Under the pieces are notes generated by a model, which searched no databases, had not been told where the DNA came from, and was given only the letters and a program-made list of their open reading frames with translations. Positions 30,817 through 36,081 of a stretch of 36,081 bases of DNA are shown here, one piece after another. Location of the stretch: the NCBI GenBank assembly GCA_965366365.1, contig CBDUEV010000027.1, positions 1 through 36,081 on the forward strand, given 5' to 3'. Origin of the DNA: CBDUEV01 sp965366365. Lineage in GTDB: Bacteria; Actinomycetota; Acidimicrobiia; Spongiisociales; JAENVV01. Each line of letters starts with the position of its first letter. Positions within the stretch are counted from its first letter, which is position 1. Position numbers and translations under genes: made by a program.

Positions 30817-32001
30817 TCAGGGCAGCTTGGACTCGGTTGCAGCGGCGGCACCCGGTAGTTCCTGGCCGGCCAGCGCATCGACCAACTTGGCGATGCGGGC
30901 CGTGCATGTCTCGTCCTCGGCAGGCGGCACCAGTTCGACCGTGCGGGTGGCGATGGTGCGGAATGCCTCGGAGGCAGGGTTGTGGGGAAGAGAGCGCACC
31001 ACCGGGAGGCCTTCGTCGCCGCCGCGCACGACCTCGGCATCGAGGGGGATGGAGGCGATGAGGGGCACGCCCAGAGAGTCGGCCAGGGCCTGGCCGCCAC
31101 CGGAACCGAAGAGCGCATAGGTTTCTCCGTGGGAACACCGGAAGTCGGCCATGTTCTCGACGACCCCGACGACCGGCATGAAGGATCGGCGTGCCATGTC
31201 CGCCACCCGGACTGCCACCTTCTGCGCCGTCTTCTGCGGCGTGGTCACCACGATCATCTCGGCCTGTGGCAGAAGCCGGGTCAAAGCCATCTGGATGTCG
31301 CCGGTCCCCGGTGGCATGTCGATGACGAGGTAGTCGAGTTCGCCCCACTCGACCTGGTTGAGGAATTGTTCGAGGGCCTTGGAGAGCATGAGCCCTCGCC
31401 ACATGAGGGCTGTCTCCTCGGTGTCGACGATGAGGCCGGTGGAGACCAACTGCACCCCTTGCGCCTCCACGGGGATGATGATGCGGTCTTCGTTGGCCTC
31501 CAAGCGGGCTTCGGCGTTCAACATGCGGGGGATCGAGAAACCCCAGATATCGGCGTCGAGTAATCCCACTCGCAACCCCTGGTCGGCCAAGGCCAGTGCG
31601 ACGTTGGCGCTCACCGTCGACTTCCCGACCCCTCCTTTGCCGCTGCCGATGGCGATGACGCGAGTCAGGGGGCTCACCCGGGTGGGTTTGGCCCTCTCCC
31701 GCGCGTTGAATCGGGCGGTGCTCATGAGATCGGCGCGCTGCTGCTTGGTCATCGCCGTGGTGTGAATGACGACGTCGCTGACACCCGCCAGGGATTTCAC
31801 CTTTCGGGTCGTGTCGTCTTCGATTTGAGAGCGCATCGGACACTCGGCGATCGTCAGGGCGATTCCGATGGTCACCACCCCGGTCGGGCTGATGTCCACG
31901 TCGCGCACCATGCCGAGTTCCACGATGTCGCTCCCGAGTTCTGGGTCGACCACGCCTCGCAAGGCGGCCATGACATCGGAGTGAGTGGGCATGGGTGGCA
32001 T
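30817..32001 (-). CDS. Mrp/NBP35-type Fe-S cluster carrier ATPase
   Basis: 394 residues. An N-terminal DUF59/MIP18 domain (about 8-80, VVDPELGSDIVELGMV and TIAECPMRSQIEDD) is fused to the ParA-like ATPase. The deviant Walker A GKGGVGKST is at 121-129, and LLDADIWGFSIPRML and YLVIDMPPGTGD are typical of Mrp/ApbC. The family inserts or carries iron-sulfur clusters. The expected CxxC pair is reduced to one cysteine: VVENMADFRCSHGE (Cys289) lacks the second, so cluster binding may differ. Divergent from an A-type Fe-S carrier, which fits a shared pathway. The start could be the ATG at 32001 or 31992. Confidence 0.9.
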   Translation of the reverse strand: MPPMPTHSDVMAALRGVVDPELGSDIVELGMVRDVDISPTGVVTIGIALTIAECPMRSQIEDDTTRKVKSLAGVSDVVIHTTAMTKQQRADLMSTARFNARERAKPTRVSPLTRVIAIGSGKGGVGKSTVSANVALALADQGLRVGLLDADIWGFSIPRMLNAEARLEANEDRIIIPVEAQGVQLVSTGLIVDTEETALMWRGLMLSKALEQFLNQVEWGELDYLVIDMPPGTGDIQMALTRLLPQAEMIVVTTPQKTAQKVAVRVADMARRSFMPVVGVVENMADFRCSHGETYALFGSGGGQALADSLGVPLIASIPLDAEVVRGGDEGLPVVRSLPHNPASEAFRTIATRTVELVPPAEDETCTARIAKLVDALAGQELPGAAAATESKLP

Positions 32002-32056
32002 GGTAGGGGGAGATTTCTCCTATGACGACCGTGGAAACTATCTGTGGGCCCTTCGG

Positions 32057-32062
32057 TATACT
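32057..32062 (+). promoter_or_regulatory. -10 box before the A-type Fe-S carrier gene
   Basis: TATACT lies 28 bases before the ATG at 32091 and leaves a leader with a GAGGAG ribosome site, so this gene is not leaderless. An upstream GGAAAC may be a -35 but is weak. Confidence 0.5.
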
Positions 32063-32090
32063 GCCGGTGTCTGACCGAGGAGCACCCCGC

Positions 32091-32453
32091 ATGGACCAAA
32101 TGCTGAACATCAAGTCTCGAGCGCCGCAACGGGCGGTCACCCTGACCGACGCCGCCGTCGCCAAGGTACGGGAACTGGTCGCCGGTGAGGGCGACCCCAA
32201 CCTGGCTTTGCGGGTGGCTGTTCGACCCGGTGGTTGCTCGGGTTTCTCCTACGAGATGTACTTCGACAGTGCCAGCGAGGAGGGGGACGTCATCGAGGAG
32301 TTCGAAGATGTGCGGGTCTTTGTCGATGCGCAGAGTCTCGAGCACGTCAAGGGCTCCACGCTCGACTTCAAGGACGGGCTCATGGGCGCAGGGTTCGCCA
32401 TCGACAACCCGAACGTGACCAAGAGCTGCGGCTGCGGCAGTTCGTTCTCCTGA
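32091..32453 (+). CDS. A-type iron-sulfur cluster carrier (ErpA/IscA/HesB family)
   Basis: 120 residues from the ATG at 32091, preceded by GAGGAG. The three cysteines of the family are present: Cys49 in GGCSGFSY, and Cys113 and Cys115 in the CGC motif near the end (SCGCGSSF). The ITLTDAAVAKVRELV-like N-terminus and DGLMGAGFAIDNPN are typical. The protein hands [2Fe-2S] or [4Fe-4S] clusters to client enzymes. It lies next to mrp in divergent orientation, so two Fe-S carriers share an upstream region. RidA follows 14 bases downstream and is probably co-transcribed. Confidence 0.95.
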   Translation: MDQMLNIKSRAPQRAVTLTDAAVAKVRELVAGEGDPNLALRVAVRPGGCSGFSYEMYFDSASEEGDVIEEFEDVRVFVDAQSLEHVKGSTLDFKDGLMGAGFAIDNPNVTKSCGCGSSFS

Positions 32454-32467
32454 GAGCTTCGGACTCC

Positions 32468-32848
32468 GTGCCCAAAAAGGTCCTTTCCACACCAAATGCC
32501 CCAGGCGCACTTGGCCCGTATTCCGTGGCGGTGGAGGCCAACGGCCTCGTGTTCATTTCCGGTCAGACGGCGATCGACCCCGCCACGGGTGAGCGGAGTC
32601 CGGACGACGTCACGGCTCAGGCTCACCGAATCATGGAAAACCTCGGGGCGATTCTCGGGGACGTCGGGTTGACGCACGAGGATATCGCCAAGACGACCAT
32701 CTTTCTGACGGACATGAGTGATTTTGGAGCCGTGAACGAGGTGTACGGCAGCTATTTCGACTCCGCCCCTCCGGCGCGGTCGACGGTCGAGGTGGCGGCG
32801 CTCCCCGGGGGCTTTCTCGTCGAGATCGAGGTCATCGCCGCTCGCTAG
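32468..32848 (+). CDS. ridA: RidA family reactive-intermediate deaminase
   Basis: 126 residues from a GTG start. RidA hydrolyses reactive 2-aminoacrylate and other enamine/imine intermediates released by PLP enzymes, forming trimers. Family features are GPYSVAVEANGLVFISGQTAIDP, TAQAHRIMENLGAIL and PPARSTVEVAALPGG, with the catalytic arginine in PARST. The final IEVIAA strand is also standard. It sits downstream of the A-type carrier with a 14-base gap. Length and motifs are normal. Confidence 0.95.
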   Translation: MPKKVLSTPNAPGALGPYSVAVEANGLVFISGQTAIDPATGERSPDDVTAQAHRIMENLGAILGDVGLTHEDIAKTTIFLTDMSDFGAVNEVYGSYFDSAPPARSTVEVAALPGGFLVEIEVIAAR

Positions 32849-32883
32849 CCGCGCCCGTGCCAGGTACGTTTCGTCAGCTCCTC

Positions 32884-32889
32884 TAGAGT
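32884..32889 (+). promoter_or_regulatory. -10-like box before the SARP gene
   Basis: TAGAGT lies 6 bases before the GTG at 32896, the shortest such spacing in the window, compatible with leaderless expression. Confidence 0.4.
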
Positions 32890-32895
32890 CACGGC

Positions 32896-35800
32896 GTGGA
32901 ATACCGAATCCTGGGCCCGTTTGACATTCTCAGCAATGGCGAGAGCGTGCATCTGGGGGGTGGACGCCAGCGGGCCTTTCTGGCTCTGCTCGTGCTCAAC
33001 GCCAACACGGTCGTGTCGATCGACCGGATCATCGACAGCCTGTGGCCTGACGACGTCCCTGAGACCGCCGCCAACATCATTCAGGTGTATGTCTCCCGCC
33101 TTCGCAAACTGCTCGAACCCGAGCGCCCGAAAGGTACCGACGGGTCGATCCTGCTCACCCGGAGACCCGGTTATCTCCTCCATGTAGAAGCCGGTCAGTT
33201 GGATGCGACCGAGTTTGCCCGGCTCGCTGCCGAAGGGCGGTCCGCCCTCGAGAGCGGCACCCCCGGAATCGCCGCCGCGATGCTCCAGCAGGCTCTCGAC
33301 CTCTGGCATGGAGAGGTTCTGGCCGACCTCGCCTTCGAGGAGTTCGCCCGAAGCGAAATCGAACGATTGGCCGAGGCGCGGCTGGCTGTTCGTGAGGATC
33401 TCATCGACGCTCGGCTGGCCATCGGTCAGCACGAGGAAGTGATCGGCGACATCGAAGCCCTCGTCGGCGAGCACCCACTTCGGGAGGGATTGTGGGCCCA
33501 GCTCATGGTCGGGTTGTACCGGAGTGGCCGCCAGGCCGAGGCACTGCGCGCCTACCGTCGAGCGGCCGACACCCTGGTGGAGGAACTCGGGATCGACCCA
33601 TCGCCGCGGCTCCAGGACCTCGAGGAGGCCATCCTCCAGCAGGAGCCTTCACTCGACCTGCGCCAGCGCCCTGCGGCGATCTCTTCCGCCACAGAGGAGA
33701 ATCCGGTCCCCCTCATCGGTCGGGAGGACGAACTCGCCGCTCTCGACGACGCGGTGTCCATGGTGAAAGGCGGCCGTCGGGTTCTGGTCACCATTTCCGG
33801 AGACGAGGGCTCGGGGATCGGCCGGTTGCTCGACGAAGCCGCACGGCGGGCGGTGGCCGAGGGGTTGCCGTTGTCGAGAGCGCAGGCCTTCGCGGTCTCT
33901 GGAAGCCGTCCCGGTGAGGTCGTCGCCCAGATCGCTCGACCGGAGAGTGGGGGCCATGCCATCGTCGTGGCGGGCGCCCAGTGGGCAGACCCGACGTCGA
34001 TGGGGACCTTGCGTCGCTGGGTCGCCAACGGAGAAGGCGCGCCCCTGCTCCTGGTGCTGGGCCATCAGCCTGTGACGGGCCGGGCGGCCAAGCCGATGGA
34101 AAGCCTCGCCGCGGCGTTTGATGCAGTGGGCTCGGTCATCGCTCTGAAGGTGGGGAGGATCACCAAGGCCGACCTGGGTCGTTGGGTTGAACCAGGATTG
34201 GTGGAGCCGTTGTTCGAGCTTTCCGGCGGCTACCCCTTTGAGCTGAGGCGCGCCTTGGAGACCCTTCGCCGAGCCGGTTCGGTGTCGTGGACGGATGGGT
34301 TCGTGCGGCAGGTGGCGGACCTCCCTGAGGAGCTCGCTCCTTCGCTCGCTCAGAAGGTGGCGTCGCTGGACCGGGGATCGCGACGCCTGGTCGAAGCCGC
34401 CGCTCTGGCGGCCACCCCGCTTCCGCTCTCCGTAGCAGCCGCCCTGCTCGAGGATTCCGAGGAAGCCACCCTCAACGTGGTCGAGTCCCTCGTCTCCGAC
34501 GGCTACCTGGACGAGTCGGAGGCAGGGGTGGCGGTGAGCGCCGACCTCCAGTCCGGCCGACTCACGGAGCATTTTGGTGACCTTCGTCGGGCCACGTTGT
34601 ACGGTGCGCTCGCCGATGCGTTCGCCGTCACCGACGTGGAGCGGGACGGCGCCTTGGTCGGGACATTCGCCCTGCGGGCCGGGCGGCTCGAGGAAGCCGT
34701 CGACCTCTTGACTCGAGCCGGCTTGGCGGCGGTGGCGGCTCAACACCTCGGCGAGGCCCAACCCCTCCTGGAGGGGGCGATTGCGGCTCTCCGTCGGCTG
34801 GGGTCGATGGAGGATGCTCGGTGGGGTTCCCTGCACCTGGCGCTGGCGCAGTGTCACCGCCTGGCGGGTTGGCCCGACCTCGCCACGGGGGCGCTTCGCG
34901 AAGCGATCGGCTCGACACGTGGCGTGGAGCGAATCGATGCGTTGGGATGGGCCGCCCAGATCGCCGACGATCGTCAGTCCCCCGTCGAGGCGGAATGGTA
35001 TGTGGCGGCCGGAGAATGGGAGGCACTCCGGCTCGGCGAGCTCGGCAAGTACGGGTCCCTGCTCAGCCTGAGAAGCAGAGTGCTCAACCGCCTCGGCTTC
35101 GTTGAGGAAGCCGATCATGTGCTGGCCAAGGCGACGGAGAACCTCGACCGGTACGCAGGTGAGGTTCAGAGGTTCAATGCGCACTACAACGCGGCGTGGA
35201 TCGCCTTCGATCGCGGCGACGCTCGGACGGCGGAGGCGAAGTTCTCTGCCTTGGTGGACTCGCTGCGTGACGCCGAGGATGCCCGCGTGGCAGACCTCCA
35301 TGCGTGGTGGAGTCGGGCCTTGTTCAAGACCGGCCGGGTGGACGACGCCCTCGAGGCGCGGCGTCATGCGCTTCTCCTGGGCCAGCGAGCCGGCGACGTC
35401 GGGCCCGTATTCCTGGCTCAGATGTCCCTTGCCGAAGGCGCCTCGGACTACGGCCGATCGGATCTCGCCCTGGAGGCGGCCGCGGAGATGCTGGGTCTGG
35501 TGCTTCAGCAGCTCCCGGCGTGGGAGAACGCCGCGCGCTACCTCCTCGCTCGAGCGCATGTGGCGGGGGGGAATCTCGAGGCTGCCCGGGACGAAGTGGC
35601 CAACGCCATCGATCTGTGCCCTCCTGGCGCGGCTGGGCGACGGTGGCGACACACCTGCCGGGCCCTCCAGCTTTCCGTCGAGTGGGAGCTGGACTCGAAG
35701 ATCGGGGTGGATCTGGAGAGCTTCGCCAAGGAGTTGACAGCCACCAGGCTGTCTGGACCGGCGATCGAGGTCCTCACCCTCTGCGCCCTGGTGGAGAACA

Positions 35801-36003
35801 ACCCGAACCCGGCGCGCCTGGCCGCCGAACTGGCCGTTTCCAACGGTCTCTCCGCCGCGGCCGTTCGAGCGGTTCGGGCGGGCAACCTCACCGAGGGTCC
35901 ATCGGTCGTTGCGGCCACGAGGATGGCACGGGCGGCCTGGGAGACGATGCCGGAACCCTGGCGCCAAACCTTCGCGGTGCTCGCCGGGCCCGTCTTGGAG
36001 TGA
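32896..36003 (+). CDS. Large SARP/BTAD-domain transcriptional regulator with degenerate ATPase domain and TPR-like region
   Basis: 1035 residues from a GTG start. The N-terminal OmpR-like winged helix (about 1-95, RILGPFDIL ... SVHLGGGRQRAFLALLVLNANTVVSIDRIIDSLW) binds DNA. The bacterial transcriptional activation domain follows (about 98-245), including VEELGIDPSPRLQDLEEAIL. An AAA/STAND-type domain begins LIGREDELAALDDA, but its Walker A reads GDEGSGIG (302-309) with Ile at the lysine position, so ATP binding is probably lost. The rest (about 600-1035) is helix-rich with TPR-like repeats. SARPs usually activate secondary-metabolite clusters, but no biosynthetic genes are in view. The target is unknown. 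Confidence 0.88.
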   Translation: MEYRILGPFDILSNGESVHLGGGRQRAFLALLVLNANTVVSIDRIIDSLWPDDVPETAANIIQVYVSRLRKLLEPERPKGTDGSILLTRRPGYLLHVEAGQLDATEFARLAAEGRSALESGTPGIAAAMLQQALDLWHGEVLADLAFEEFARSEIERLAEARLAVREDLIDARLAIGQHEEVIGDIEALVGEHPLREGLWAQLMVGLYRSGRQAEALRAYRRAADTLVEELGIDPSPRLQDLEEAILQQEPSLDLRQRPAAISSATEENPVPLIGREDELAALDDAVSMVKGGRRVLVTISGDEGSGIGRLLDEAARRAVAEGLPLSRAQAFAVSGSRPGEVVAQIARPESGGHAIVVAGAQWADPTSMGTLRRWVANGEGAPLLLVLGHQPVTGRAAKPMESLAAAFDAVGSVIALKVGRITKADLGRWVEPGLVEPLFELSGGYPFELRRALETLRRAGSVSWTDGFVRQVADLPEELAPSLAQKVASLDRGSRRLVEAAALAATPLPLSVAAALLEDSEEATLNVVESLVSDGYLDESEAGVAVSADLQSGRLTEHFGDLRRATLYGALADAFAVTDVERDGALVGTFALRAGRLEEAVDLLTRAGLAAVAAQHLGEAQPLLEGAIAALRRLGSMEDARWGSLHLALAQCHRLAGWPDLATGALREAIGSTRGVERIDALGWAAQIADDRQSPVEAEWYVAAGEWEALRLGELGKYGSLLSLRSRVLNRLGFVEEADHVLAKATENLDRYAGEVQRFNAHYNAAWIAFDRGDARTAEAKFSALVDSLRDAEDARVADLHAWWSRALFKTGRVDDALEARRHALLLGQRAGDVGPVFLAQMSLAEGASDYGRSDLALEAAAEMLGLVLQQLPAWENAARYLLARAHVAGGNLEAARDEVANAIDLCPPGAAGRRWRHTCRALQLSVEWELDSKIGVDLESFAKELTATRLSGPAIEVLTLCALVENNPNPARLAAELAVSNGLSAAAVRAVRAGNLTEGPSVVAATRMARAAWETMPEPWRQTFAVLAGPVLE

Positions 36004-36081
36004 CTGGCACCCATTCCTGGCACCCATTCCTGGCACCCATTCCTGGCACCCATTCCTGGCAATCCATGCCTGGCACCCATG
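36004..36081. repeat. 13-bp tandem repeat reaching the window end
   Basis: The unit CTGGCACCCATTC occurs four times without change (36004-36055), then once as a variant of 14 bases (36056-36069), then again partly to the window edge. It starts immediately after the SARP stop codon. The full length is unknown because it runs out of the window. Similar GGTGCCAGG-type repeats occur in some genomes around REP-type elements and transposase genes (recalled, not checked). Confidence 0.85.

Noticed and set aside
33649..36036. A 795-codon open frame on the minus strand, opposite the SARP gene
   Set aside because: It lies antisense to a well-supported regulator, has no recognisable motif and reads like the reverse of GC-rich coding sequence, where stop codons are rare.
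36004..36081. CRISPR array at the right end
   Set aside because: Units are 13 bp and contiguous with no unique spacers, so this is a simple tandem repeat.

Overview
The window is dense, GC-rich bacterial chromosome with almost no spare DNA. It points to an actinobacterium outside the well-studied genera, plausibly an Acidimicrobiia-like lineage (inference). The signs are a WhiB regulator, a SARP/BTAD regulator, a small acyl-CoA carboxylase epsilon-type subunit, a lysC gene with an internal beta-subunit start, and many GTG starts. There is no integrase, insertion sequence, prophage or CRISPR array. No gene-free stretch exceeds 300 bases; the longest are 26820-27086 and 30588-30816.

Layout, left to right. 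(1) 1-1443: the tail of dnaX, then ybaB and recR, the classic replication/repair cluster. (2) 1510-6137: a glycosyltransferase resembling the tRNA-queuosine mannosyltransferase (QTMAN/GTDC1) family, an ECF sigma factor with an overlapping membrane anti-sigma candidate, a HAD hydrolase and a P-loop protein with an eroded Walker A motif. (3) 6116-8858, minus strand: thiolase, class II fructose-bisphosphatase and O6-alkylguanine-DNA methyltransferase in a tight operon. (4) 8978-10697: methylmalonyl-CoA epimerase, a 74-residue epsilon-subunit-like protein and an unrecognised anchored protein. (5) 10804-14093, minus strand: lipid II flippase MurJ, a PHP phosphoesterase and a membrane-anchored cyclophilin. 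(6) 14216-16768: lysC, asd and a MazG-like pyrophosphohydrolase. (7) 16770-20816: FG-GAP lipoprotein, tRNA-Pro(CGG), CNNM/CorC protein, stand-alone receiver and NfeD-type membrane protein. (8) 20941-25257: whiB, then selB and selA, with an IclR regulator divergent from selA. (9) 25307-26819, minus strand: ECF sigma factor, zinc-finger anti-sigma factor and MscS channel, all overlapping. (10) 27087-30587: LapA-like and FxsA proteins, Nudix hydrolase, metallo-beta-lactamase-fold hydrolase and M23 peptidase, mostly joined by stop/start overlaps. (11) 30817-32848: Mrp ATPase divergent from an A-type Fe-S carrier and RidA. (12) 32896-36003: a 1035-residue SARP-BTAD regulator, followed by a 13-bp tandem repeat that runs into the window edge.

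Most of this is housekeeping DNA. The points that stand out are: a -10-like hexamer 6-9 bases before many start codons, implying leaderless mRNAs; selenocysteine machinery (selA, selB) with a possible local regulator; the QTMAN-like glycosyltransferase; the sigma/anti-sigma/MscS operon; several conserved folds missing key residues (P-loop protein, NfeD protease domain, Mrp, SARP ATPase domain); and the tandem repeat at the right end. I did not find a clear new defence or mobile system.
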